Program-made: the position numbers and the translations under genes | DNA from: Arctopsyche grandis | Lineage: Eukaryota > Arthropoda > Insecta > Trichoptera > Hydropsychidae | Length of the DNA: 64,000 nt | Assembly: GCF_051622035.1 (NCBI RefSeq) | Contig: NC_135360.1 | Span: forward strand, 34,365,206 to 34,429,205 | Reading direction: 5' to 3' | The notes under the pieces: model-generated | Told to the model about the DNA's origin: nothing | Database searches by the model: none | What the model saw: the letters and a program-made list of their open reading frames with translations, nothing else | Shown: positions 21,022-31,400 of the stretch, piece after piece | How the letters are laid out: each line of letters begins with the position of its first letter | Position numbering within the stretch: the first letter of the stretch is position 1

Positions 21022-22897
21022 TTATTTAGTCTTTTTGCTTGGTTTTTTTGTCACTGGTTTTGGCGATGACGATTTTCCCGCTTTCACAACGGCTATTATT
21101 GAAGTAATTGCTACGAGACCAAAACCTACTACACCTATCTGCCATATCCACGGATGTTCGGTTAAAATCCCCAAACCGAATTCGATCACGTCTCGGATTA
21201 AGTATACACACCAAGCGACCAAATCATCACTGTAATAAAAATTTATCGTTAGTAAATTTATAGAAAACACTCATTTGAAATATTTATTTTATACACACAA
21301 TGGCGATTTGGGAATCGGTACTTTTTCACTTTTGGCATTCCTATACCAGTCTTGCGAAAAAGAGATTAACGATTTGATGCCGTATTTTGGAAGATCATAC
21401 CAGTACATTTTTCCTTTCCGGAATCTAAAACATATTGTCAAAAGTCAAACGTATTATACATTCATAATTATAATGTATGAGTGTAGGTGCATCCACCGCA
21501 TAATAGATTTTACAATAGGAAAGTAGGATCTTTAGTGACTCCAAAGCGTCTCGCAGTCGCTGCAGCTGCACCCCCACGATCGGCTCTCGCTACTACGATT
21601 CCTCGTACACGGGTGGCCGCCCCTACAGCTTCCCAAACTGCGCCCAGTCTTTGGCACTCTAAGCACGATGAGCTATAACTGAAAGATGTCAAACACGACG
21701 TCGGAATCCATTAGGTTTGAAGTACGAGTTAAAGTTTAACAACAAATATTTATATTATATACTTGACTTACAACATAACGAACCAATCGCCGGTCGTCGC
21801 ACCGGTGGCGGCTTGCGTTAAATGTTCAAAGTTATCGTCGGATAATTCTCTAGCTATAGGTTCTTTGTTATCATTGAACGTTTGCGTAATGTGTTCTTCG
21901 TCAACGGGACCTGAAACGGATCGTTTAATTAGTTAACACAATGCAATATACAATGTCGACATTTGACCCGATCAAGTTGTACCGTCATATAGCAGAGGTA
22001 CTCCGTGTCTGAAGAATACGAGCGCCGGTTCCGCATTAGGACTGTAGAGTCGCATTAAATGCGACTGTTGTGCCATCACTACCCACGCTCCTAAAAAGTC
22101 AACCAGTTCATCTCTAGCTTCTATCAGGGTCTTCTCCATATTCAAACATGTCGGACAATCTGGTTTGGCTGTAACAGAGTATAATGTGATCAAAAATAAA
22201 TAAAAACAATCAATTACGAAGTTATTATATGTAGTTGCATCGTATGAAAGTTGATTGTTCTGATACTGTGTAAAAAAATAAGAGAGATTGTTCAGTAAAG
22301 TTTTTCGGTGCCAATTTAGTATGCCGTCTACCCTAGCATGTGATCTACCTTTGAATTGCAGTCAACTATATATTTTTTTATTTGTATCGTAGCAACGACC
22401 TATTTATTATAATTTTTGTTTTATATAGGGCCAACCCTAACGTAACCTGACCCTTAAATAAGTTGGTGTTGGCCGCTAAGACATATTTTTTTAAAAGTTT
22501 TATTTCATCGCATACTAAGTAGTAGATATGTGAAGGTAGACCACATATTAAAGTGGCACCATATTTTCAGATATGTTGAATAGTACTATTTTTTTAAATA
22601 TAAAGTGTACCTTGTCGATGTTTATAAGATAAATAAAAAAAAATAAAGTTAAGGAATGAAAATGAATGTGGAGTATGGGGTGTGGGGTGTGGGGTGTGGG
22701 GAATGAAGGAGGGTGAACTCACTGAAGAGGGCGACTACATACTTCTCTTGGCGAATGAGAGCCAAGAGATCGTCGTCGTTGACGGATTCGAGTTGAGCCG
22801 ATCCGCGAGACGGGGTCTGCGCCGAGACGAGACTGAGGATGAACAGCAGCAGCAGCAGCAGCAGCGGCAGCGGCAGTGCGATCGTCGTCAGCTGCAT
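21022..22897 (-). CDS. Thioredoxin-related transmembrane protein (two CxxC domains, KKTK tail)
   Basis: ER membrane thiol-oxidoreductase-like protein of the TMX type. Six exons in transcription order: 22897-22723, 22168-21983, 21910-21772, 21678-21514, 21424-21299, 21229-21022, all GT-AG, 332 residues. A signal peptide starts the protein (MQLTTIALPLPLLLLLLL then SLVSAQ). A first thioredoxin-like domain carries CPTC (residues about 52-115). A second carries CLEC (about 150-235; GDWFVMFYSSSCLECQRLG, TKDPTFLLFRKGKMYWYD). A transmembrane helix follows (WQIGVVGFGLVAITSIIAVV), then a lysine-rich tail ending PSKKTK. KKTK fits the C-terminal dilysine ER-retrieval signal. The second domain resembles TMX1 most. 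I do not assign an exact orthologue. CxxC in both domains allows redox activity, though neither has the classical CGHC or CPAC. Confidence 0.82.
22852..22878. repeat. (CAG/CTG)n inside the signal-peptide codons
   Basis: Seven uninterrupted CAG triplets followed by CGGCAG repeats. On the minus strand they are CTG codons that encode the poly-leucine core of the signal peptide of the TMX-like protein. Confidence 0.9.
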
Positions 22898-22924
22898 GTT
22901 CGTGTCGTCGTGGAGAACGTCAAC

Positions 22925-22934
22925 GTGACGTCAC
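22925..22934 (-). promoter_or_regulatory. Candidate CRE/UPR-type bZIP site upstream of the TMX-like gene
   Basis: The palindrome GTGACGTCAC lies about 28-37 bases upstream of the start codon, with another ACGTCAACGT just beside it. TGACGTCA is the CRE core; ATF6/XBP1-type factors bind related TGACGTG sequences. A UPR role is an inference from the ER nature of the product. Confidence 0.4.
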
Positions 22935-23319
22935 CGCGTCACTGTCAACTCGTCTCCACCGCTAGAGAGCTCCACCACAGCGACGACGAACACGCGGCAA
23001 TCGCACACCAACACCAACTGGCACTTTTGGCCCTAACACCCCGGCCAGACCGATTGTTGCTTGGAAGTTGCAAAATCACCGATCGCACCTTATCGGGCCA
23101 CACTCTGCAACATATCGGTCTTTCGGGTAATAAAGTCCGACGACGGTTGATATCGGTTGCAACGGTTGGGACTGGTTGCATATAAAGGTTGTGATTGAGA
23201 AATCTCGTCGAGAGATTTCTCGACAAATTTTGATTCTCGTTTCTCGAGAATACTTTATTGTGATATTTCGAGATTCTCATTTCCCGAGAATATTCGAGAT
23301 TTATATATGTAAATATTAT

Positions 23320-23404
23320 ACATGTACACGTGCACACGTGCACACACATGTACACGTGCACACGTATGCACATGTACACGTGCACACGTGGACACGTGCA
23401 CACG
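23320..23404. repeat. Alternating purine-pyrimidine (CA/TG, ACGTGC) tract
   Basis: About 85 bases made of CATGTACACGTGCACACGTG-like units, almost wholly alternating purine and pyrimidine and locally self-complementary. It abuts the start of a LINE fragment. Confidence 0.85.
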
Positions 23405-23907
23405 AAACATATTAGGTAAATTTTATTATTTAAGCAAAATATTAAATAGAAGCACCTTATATAGTGTGTATAATGCTCTTGCTGACTCGTTGATAAATTA
23501 TGGCTTAAGTACTTACGGCCGAACGTTTAAAACTTATCTCGATCAAATTAAGGAACTACAATTGCTGAAATATTTGGTAGATAAAAAATCTAAAAATAAT
23601 TGTAAGAAGGACTATGAAAATCTATATCTTCTTTGTAAAATACTACCGGTGCATAGCAAAGTAAATTACTCTATAGCTATTGAACAATATTAAGGTAATG
23701 ACCACAAAACACTGGTTGTGCAAAATTATTTTACTCGACAGGAAGGCAAACCTTATCAGCCAAAACATAATAATTATTATGGACGAAGAATACGAAAATA
23801 TGTAGTGCCTAAAATATTTAACAGGATACCATTATTAAAAGAAACCAAAAAACTAAGTAAATTAACCATCAAACAAAAATTAAAAAATATTATGTTAGAT
23901 TTATATA
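23405..23907 (+). mobile_element. LINE 3' fragment, jockey/CR1-like
   Basis: Decayed end of a non-LTR retrotransposon ORF2. The first frame reads STLYSVYNALADSLINYGLS, YGRTFKTYLDQIKELQLLKY and LLCKILPVHSKVNYSIA, then a stop at about 23692. A second frame resumes with NYYGRRIRKYVVPKIFNRIP. This order is typical of the region after the RT thumb in insect LINEs. It is 5'-truncated at the CA/TG tract and ends against the minus-strand R1-like LINE. Confidence 0.7.
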
Positions 23908-24320
23908 ATCGCTGGCGATTGGGCCCCCGCGACCAGCCGGGGCACCCACGATCACATAACAGATGTACTGGTGGTCGCTGTGCGAGTAGTCGTCCAAGAC
24001 ATTCCAGTTGTTAATTCTGCCCACAATGCCGTCGTCAACGAAGGTGACGTCAACGACGGAGCCGCCGGCTCCCCTGCGAAACGTAAGCTCATTGCCCACG
24101 TTTGCCGGAGTCAACTGGAGGCTAGCGGCCAACTCGCTGAGGAGGATTCCCCTTCGATCGAAGCATCAGAGTACCAGGTGCTAGTCCTGTTCCTCCACTG
24201 CTCCGACACAACAACAATGTCCGCCGCCATCTCGACCGACTTCTATAGCAGAAGATCCGGAGCGGCACGGCAGTGTCCCAAGTTAATCTGGAGGACTCTA
24301 GCTATTTTTTTGTAGGCTCG
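23908..24320 (-). pseudogene. R1-like ORF2 endonuclease remnant
   Basis: Begins LQINLGHCRAAPDLLL and later reads SVVDVTFVDDG, WNVLDDYSHSDHQYI, CYVIV, the strands around the SDH catalytic motif of AP-like LINE endonucleases. At least one stop and frameshifts lie between the two parts. The reading ends at the junction with the plus-strand LINE. Confidence 0.75.
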
Positions 24321-25280
24321 CCCGCTTTTTTTGGAGTAACGCCTGCCTAAATGCCTCACACCGTCCGCTTCCGAGGCGATGGGTAGCACTCCGACCCACC
24401 TTCGCGCAGAGAGCACAGTGCGGTGAGTTGCTGCACGCTGCCGCTCTGTGCCCCGTCTTGCCGCAGCAGTTGCAGAGCGAAGACCTAACTTCATCAATGC
24501 AGCCAGCAGCAATGTGTCCAAAGGCTCGACAGCGGTAGCACTGTTGCAGGTCTACTTTTTCTCTTACCCTGCACCTGAGGAGTCCGACTCGTACGCGACC
24601 CTCCTTGAGCAGCGCGTCGGTCTCGGTAATGCAGGGCAAGGTCATCGTGCAGGTAAGCGTACCTCCGGAGGCTAGGCGCAGCCTCTGAACTTGAGCTCTG
24701 AGCTTGAGCATAGGTCCCTGACAAAACACTGGCGGGTGGGGAGCGACCGTCGGACCTCCGCCGCCATTCCTGCAGCCTTCCGAATGACGTCCTATGCTTC
24801 ATTCACGGCCTTGAGTATGGCCGCGTAAGAGAACGGAGTGGTAGTGACATCCGTGCCAGCGGCACCAGCAACCTTTACGTGTGGCCTGATGACAATCGCT
24901 TCCGTCCTCTCACGTGGCTTAATAATGGACTTGGGCTGTAACTTGGGCTTCGGCGGTGGGGGTACACTCTGTTTTTTCTTTTCTTCCAGTGGCAAAGGGC
25001 AGGAGCCCACTGTCTTCCTCTTTTTTTTTTTGGTTTTCGCCTTTTATTCTCTTTTCATCTTGCTTTTGTCTTCAGTAGATGTTTGGCAATAGGCGTCATA
25101 TCCGTCTTTCTGCCAGTTTTCCAATTTTTTGAACTTAGCAGCGATAGATGCCAAAGCATCTTTTATTATATTATGGACATTGTTTTTTCCACTCATGAAT
25201 TTTTGTAGGCTTTCAATATCCGCTCCAATCTCGCTTATTGGGTTTTGTATATGAATGCTTTTCTTCATTTTGATTCCCAT
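24298..25280 (-). pseudogene. R1-like ORF1 (gag-like, CCHC zinc knuckles)
   Basis: Starts MGIKMKKSIHIQNPISEIG. A lysine-rich stretch follows with an in-frame stop and a poly-A frameshift near 25025-25045, then a proline/lysine-rich segment (PPPPKPKLQPKSIIKPRERT). After another frameshift comes LRLASGGTLTCTMTLPC and three knuckles: CYRCRAFGHIAAGC, CNCCGKTGHRAAAC and CALCAK...HRLGSGRC. This knuckle order is typical of R1-clade ORF1. The gene is clearly dead. Confidence 0.8.
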
Positions 25281-25425
25281 CGATTAGCTAGGGGAAAAAA
25301 AAGTCCAACCGACCAGAGCCCCGCTTGGCCGGCTAAGCCTAAATACACTCAGTGGGTCGGCATGCCCCCTGAGGCCTCGTTAACGACCTGTTATTTAACG
25401 TCTTCAGGCCATGCATCCCTCAGCA

Positions 25426-28289
25426 CAGTGGCGTAACTACCGCGCCCGCAGACCCCGCAATGCGGGGGGGCGCCGCTAGGCGGCGCGTCTTTTTCACTGA
25501 TTTTTTAACTTTTTCTGTAAATTTTTTTGTGACAATTTTTTAAACACTACTTTATTTTTCAAACTATTCGCATCTCGTTTTATGTTATGTACATGTATCT
25601 GAGAATTCTCTCCTACTTTTGTACATACATATGTATATAGGTGTATATATATATTTTTTTGTGTTAATACAATTACACAAAATTAAATGAGGCGTGAAAA
25701 CCAATAAAATTTTACAACTTTGTATTTATTTTCGAGAATAGCATTGAAATCTCCGACCAAAATTATTTCATTGCAGACCGTCATAAAAGTCAAAAGCATG
25801 TCGGTTTTATAATGGGTCGACCTTTTTTTTAACATAAGTTTAACGTCTTTCCATTAATAAATCATAGAACGCGACCAAAATATGTCAATTTTACAACTTT
25901 ACTCATAAAATCATTGTGTTCGTTCAGACTTTTCTTCAGTTGATTTTGAACACGCTCTGGAATCGGATCGCGATTGATTATAATTAAAACTAGCTCCCGA
26001 AACGTGTTTGATCATTGTATATAAAAACTAACTCATTGCTCAGGGTAAAGTGACGTGAAGTGTACCATTGTGTTATCCCCGTAGTTGAGAAATCTTTCGC
26101 GATACATATATTTTTTTTAATATGAGTAGTTTTTAGAAAAAATTCAGTGGAGCAGAATCTCGAAAGCGAAAAAATACTCAAATCGCGAGTTCATCGAAAT
26201 TGACTAAAATCCACAAATTTTTCAAAGCCTCTAGTGACATAGTGGAATTAAGTCCTCCAGCATTTTTATCAGAAAAACAACCTAGCTCTCCTTTGAGCAA
26301 TACCGATGTAATCGAACCAGCAGTTACGGATAATACGGCGAACTTAACTGTTGCAGAAATTCAATCGACTGAGCCTAGCTCTTCTTCCTCAAACATTTCT
26401 GGTGAAGTGGTCGATTCATTTATAAGGTTCCTTCTTCAAGAAAAATCCGACTGACCGAGGACATTACACAAATGAGCTGACAGAAAATGACACTAATCTG
26501 AGGAAATTTATATTGAATCACGGTACTTGCCAACCTGATCTTGTATCTTTTCCTCGAGACCTCGTTGGAAAAAGATGCTTTTCTAAAAAATATTTTAAGT
26601 GGACCAACCAGTCTGGGATTGAAATACAAAGGACGTGGCTAGGTTACTCGGTAAAACTGAATAGAGCGTACTGTGAACCACGTTGGCTTTTTGCTGACAA
26701 AAAAAATAAATATTATAATTCCTCTTGGGTTGAAGACATACAAGACTGGAAAGGACTTTCAAAAAAAATTTCAATTCACGAAAAATCTCAAGTACACACT
26801 AAATCCTGTTGTACGTACGATTTGTGGAAAAATTCTGAGACAATTGATGAATATATCTCGTCAGAATTGAAAAGTCGTGTAAACTACTGGCGTCAAGTGA
26901 TTCATCGTATTATTAATGTAATATTAACATTGGCCAAATGTAATTTGGCATTTCGAGGCCATCAAGAAAATATCGTGTCTTCTAAAAATCCTTCTTAACT
27001 TGTTCCCGGACAAATCAACTCTTCCGCGGTTTCCCAAAAGCTTCTTATTTTTTTGATGTGGTTGAACAAATTTATAAATTTTTCGCTGTCAGCATTAACA
27101 GGTGGGAAGTTTTTAAGGAAAATTCACCATCAGTTACTTTAAAAAGATTGAACCCTACTCGTTGGTCTTCAAGACTAGATTCCATCAATGCACTTCGATA
27201 TTCATATACAGATGTTTTAAAATGTCTTACAGAAATAATTTTTAAAAAGTAAAAGAAAGGATGAACAATCAGAAGCAAAGGGACTAAAAAAGAAAATGGA
27301 AAGTTTCGAATTTATTCTCCTACTCGTGCTTTTTGATAACATTCTTCAGCCTCTCAACTTTGTATCAAAGCTCCTACAATCAAAAAACGTCGATGTTATC
27401 AGTGCTCAGTCGATGATCAAAAATGCATACGACAATCTCAATCGTTTTAGGAATACATATGAAGAATTTGTAACGATTTCATCAACGATTGCAACAAAAT
27501 GGGGTTTGGAGCCAAAATTGACATCGAATCGTCAATCTTTTGTCAAAAAGTACTTCGATGAACTTAGTAATGATACACGATTCCAAGATTCACTGAAAAA
27601 GTTTGAAATAACAATTTTTAATGCGGCACTAGACGTAGCCTTGATGCAATTGAAGGTTCGTTTTACATCTTTTAACGATATTATTTCAAAGTTCGTCTTC
27701 CTACAAAGTAAAAATCTCATTCAATTATCAGATGACGACTTATATCGTGAAGCCAAATCTTTAGCCGACCAATATGTCAATGACTTTGACAAGTCACTAC
27801 CTAACCAGGTGCTTGATTTTCGTTCGTGCTTAAGAGAAAAAATAGAGAAGATCGACAGTGTTCATAATTTGGCGAAGCTCTTCATTTGTGATTTTTACAC
27901 TATAAATTCGTCATTTCCTGATATAGCCACCGCAATCATCTTGTTCCTCACGCTTCCGGTAACTGTAGCCACTGCTGAGCGCTCGTTCTCTAAGTTGAAA
28001 CTTATTAAAAATTACTTAAGGTCAACTATGTCACAACATCGACTCAAAGGATTAGCGCTGATTAGTATTGAACATGAGAGAACAAATAAAATGAAAATTA
28101 ACGAAATAATCGAAGTGTTTGCCAATGCGAAGTCCAGAAAAACAGATTTTTCTACGTAAAAAGGTATGTATTTTGAAAAATTATTTTGCCGAAAAGAAAA
28201 TAATATGTGTATATGGGGCGGGGGGGGGGGGGGGCGGGCGCCATAAAATATTTTGCGGGGGGGCGCCTGGAATTCACGTTACGCCACTG
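25426..28289. mobile_element. hAT transposon with intact termini and exact 8-bp target duplication
   Basis: A 2,864-bp element with perfect 12-bp terminal inverted repeats CAGTGGCGTAAC and GTTACGCCACTG. CCTCAGCA is duplicated at 25418-25425 and 28290-28297. Removing it rejoins the leader of the R1-like LINE. The subterminal regions on both sides are G/C-run rich (GGGGGGCGCC types), including a long G run around 28217-28233. Inside is a broken transposase of the hAT family with a TTF-type zinc finger. Confidence 0.93.
26122..28159 (+). pseudogene. Broken hAT transposase (TTF zinc finger and dimerisation domain)
   Basis: The first codons give MSSF then a TAG, and the frame goes on with KKFSGAESRKRK, a typical start of ZMYM/TTF-type hAT transposases. 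After a frameshift the TTF-like finger region follows: CQPDLVSFPRD, WTNQSGIEIQRTWLGYS, AYCEPRWLF, KISIHEKSQVHTKSC. A middle part resumes at about 27058 (RLNPTRWSSRLDSINAL). The last frame, 27296-28159, ends in the dimerisation block (LPVTVATAERSFSKLKLIKN; MSQHRLKGLALISIEHE). Frame changes occur at least three times, and the segment between about 26990 and 27060 lacks much of the RNase H-like core, so it is non-autonomous. Confidence 0.85.
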
Positions 28290-28436
28290 CCTCAGCACGA
28301 TTACATACATTTAGTCCGCCGACGCCTATCATACATCCCACACGGATACGCGCCTATCTAGCATCTCCCCCCCACTAGATGAAAAGGCGGACTGTAAGCC
28401 CCCTAGCCACGACAAGGCCCGAACGGTGTAGGAGGT

Positions 28437-31400
28437 AACCTAACCTCGCTAACCTCACTAAACCTAACCCAACCTAACCTAACCATCACCGATATCAAAG
28501 AATTCGAGATTGTAAGTTATACATAAAACTCGCTAACCTGTCGAAACCTAACCCAACCTAACCTAACCATCACCGAAATCAAAGAATTCGAGATTGTAAG
28601 ATTTACACAAAACGCGCTTACCTCACTAAACCTAATCCAACCGAACCTAACCATCACCGAAATCAATGAATTCGAGATTGTAAGTTATACACAAAACTCG
28701 CTTACCTCAAGAAACCGAACCCAACCTAACCTAACCATCACCAAAATCAAAGAATTCGACATTGCAAAAATATACACAAAAAATGCTAACCTCATCAAAC
28801 CTAACCCAACCTAACCTAACCAACAGCAAAATCAAAGAATTTCAGATTGCAAAAATATACACAAAACGTGCTAACCTCACAAAACCTAACCCAACCTAAC
28901 CTAAACAACACCAAAATCAAAGAATTCCAGATTGTAAGATTTAGACAAAACTCGCTAACCTCACCAAACCTAACCCAGCCTAACCTAACCATCACCAAAA
29001 TCAAAGAATTCGACATTGCAAAAATATACACAAAAAATGCTAACCTCATCAAACCTAACCCAACCTAATCTAACCAACACCAAAATCAAAGAATTTCAGA
29101 TTGCAAAAATATACACAAAACGTGCTAACCTCACAAAACCTAACCCAACCTAACCTAAACAACACCAAAATCAAAGAATTCCAGATTGTAAGATTTAGAC
29201 AAAACTCGCTAACCTCACCAAACCTAACCCAGCCTAACCTAACCATCACCAAAATCAAAGAATTCGACATTGCAAAAATATCCACAAAACGTGCTTACCT
29301 CACCAAACCAACCTAACCCAACCTTACAATCACCGAAATCAAAAAATTCGACAATGCAAAAATATCCACAAAACGTGGTAACCTCACCAAACCTCACCCA
29401 AAGTAACCTAACCATCATAGAAATCAAAGAATTCGACATTGCAAAAATATACACAAAACGTGCTAACCTCACCAAACCTAACCCAATCTAACGTAACCAA
29501 CACCAAAATCAATGAATTCGACATTGCAAAAATATACAAAAAACGTGCTAATCTCACCAAACCTAACCCAACCTAACCTTACCATGACCGAAATCAAAGA
29601 ATTCGACAATGCAAAAATATCCACAAAACGTGCTAACCTCACCAAACCTTACCCAAACTAACCTAACCATTATAGAAATCAAAAAATTAGACATTGCCAA
29701 AATATCCACAAAACGTGCTAACCTCACAAAACCCAACCCAACCTAACCTAACCATAACCGAAATCAATGAATTCGACATTGCAAAAATATACACAAAACG
29801 TGCTTACCTCACCAAACCTAACCCAACCTAACCTAACAATCACCGAAATCAAAGAATTTGAGATTGTAAGATTTACACAAAATTCGCTAACCTCAACAAA
29901 ATTTACCCAAACTAGCCTAACTATTACCGAAATCAAGGAATTCAACATTGCAAAAATATACACAAAACTCGCTACCTCACCAAACCTAACCCAACCAAAT
30001 TTAACCATCGCCGAAATCAAAGAATTCGAGATTGTAAAATTGACACTAAACTCGCTAACCTCACCAAACCAAACCCAACTTAGCCTAATTATCACCGAAA
30101 TCATAGAATTCGACATTGCTAAAATATACACAAAACGTGCTTACCTCACCAAACCAAACGCAACCTAACCTAACCATCACCGAAATCATAGAATTCAACA
30201 TTGCCAAAATATCCACAAAACGTGCTTACCTCACGAAACCTAACCCAACCATACTTAACCATCACCGAAATCAATGGATTCGACATTGCAAAAATATACA
30301 CAAAACGTGCTAACCTCAAGAAACCAAACGCAACCTAACCTAACCATCACCGAAATCAATGAATTAGACTGCAAAAATATACACAAAACGAGCTTACCTC
30401 ATCAAACCAAACGCAATCTAACCTCACCATCACCGAAATCATAGAATTCGACATTGCCAAAATATCCGCAAAACGTGCTAACCTCACGAAACCTAACCCG
30501 ACCTAACCTAACCATAACCGAAATCAAAGAATCTGAGATTGTAAGATTAACACAAAACTCGTTAACCTCACCAAACATAATCGAACATAGACTAACTATT
30601 ACCGAAATCAAAGAATTCGACATTGCAAAAATATACACAAAACTCGCTAGCATCACCAAACCTTACCCAAGATAACCTTACCATCACCGAAATCAAGGAA
30701 TTCGACATTGCAAAAATTTACAAAAAACTCGCTAACCTCACCAAACTTAACCCAACCTAACCTAACCATCGCCGAAATCAAAGAATTTGAGATTGTTAAA
30801 TTTACACAAAATTCGCTTACCTCAACAAACTAAACCCAACCTAGCCTCACTATTACCGTAATCAATGAATTCGATATTGCCAAAATATACACGAAACTCG
30901 CTAACCTCAAAAAACCTTAGCCAACCTAGCCTAACTATTACCGAAATCAAAGAAATCAACATTGCAAAAATATACAAAAAACTCGCTTACCTCACCAAAC
31001 CTAACCCAACTAAACTCAACCATCACCGAAATCAAAGAATTCAAGATTGTAAGATTTACACAAAACTCGCTAACCTCACCAAACCTAGCCCAACCAAGCC
31101 TAACTATCACCGAAATCATAGAATTCGACATTGCAAAAATATACACAAAACTCGCTAACATCACCAAAACTAACCCAACTTAATTTAACCATCACCGAAA
31201 TCAAAGAATTCAAGATTGTGAGATTTACACAAAATTCGCTAACCTCAACAAACCTAACCCAACCAAGCCTAACTATTACCTAAATCAAAGAATTCGACAT
31301 TGCAAAAATATACAAAAAACTCGCTAACCTCACCAAACTCTACCCATCCTAACCTTACAATCACCGAAATAAAAGAATTCGAGATTCGAAGATTTACACA

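Larger units (their letters stand above)
23908..28436 (-). mobile_element. R1-clade-like LINE, truncated and interrupted by a hAT element
   Basis: Remnant of a two-ORF non-LTR retrotransposon on the minus strand. The order is 5' leader (28436 to 28298 and, beyond the hAT insertion, 25425 to 25281), gag-like ORF1 (25280 to about 24298) and the start of the ORF2 endonuclease (about 24320 to 23908). Reverse transcriptase and 3' end are missing. ORF1 with three CCHC knuckles and an AP-type endonuclease beginning VLQINLGHCRAAPDLLL are characteristic of the R1 clade (R1, TRAS, SART relatives). The 5' end lies exactly at the edge of the satellite. Confidence 0.8.

Noticed and set aside
24448-25092. 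Plus-strand open frames over the R1-like ORF1
   Set aside because: They are antisense to the CCHC-knuckle frame and show no domain.
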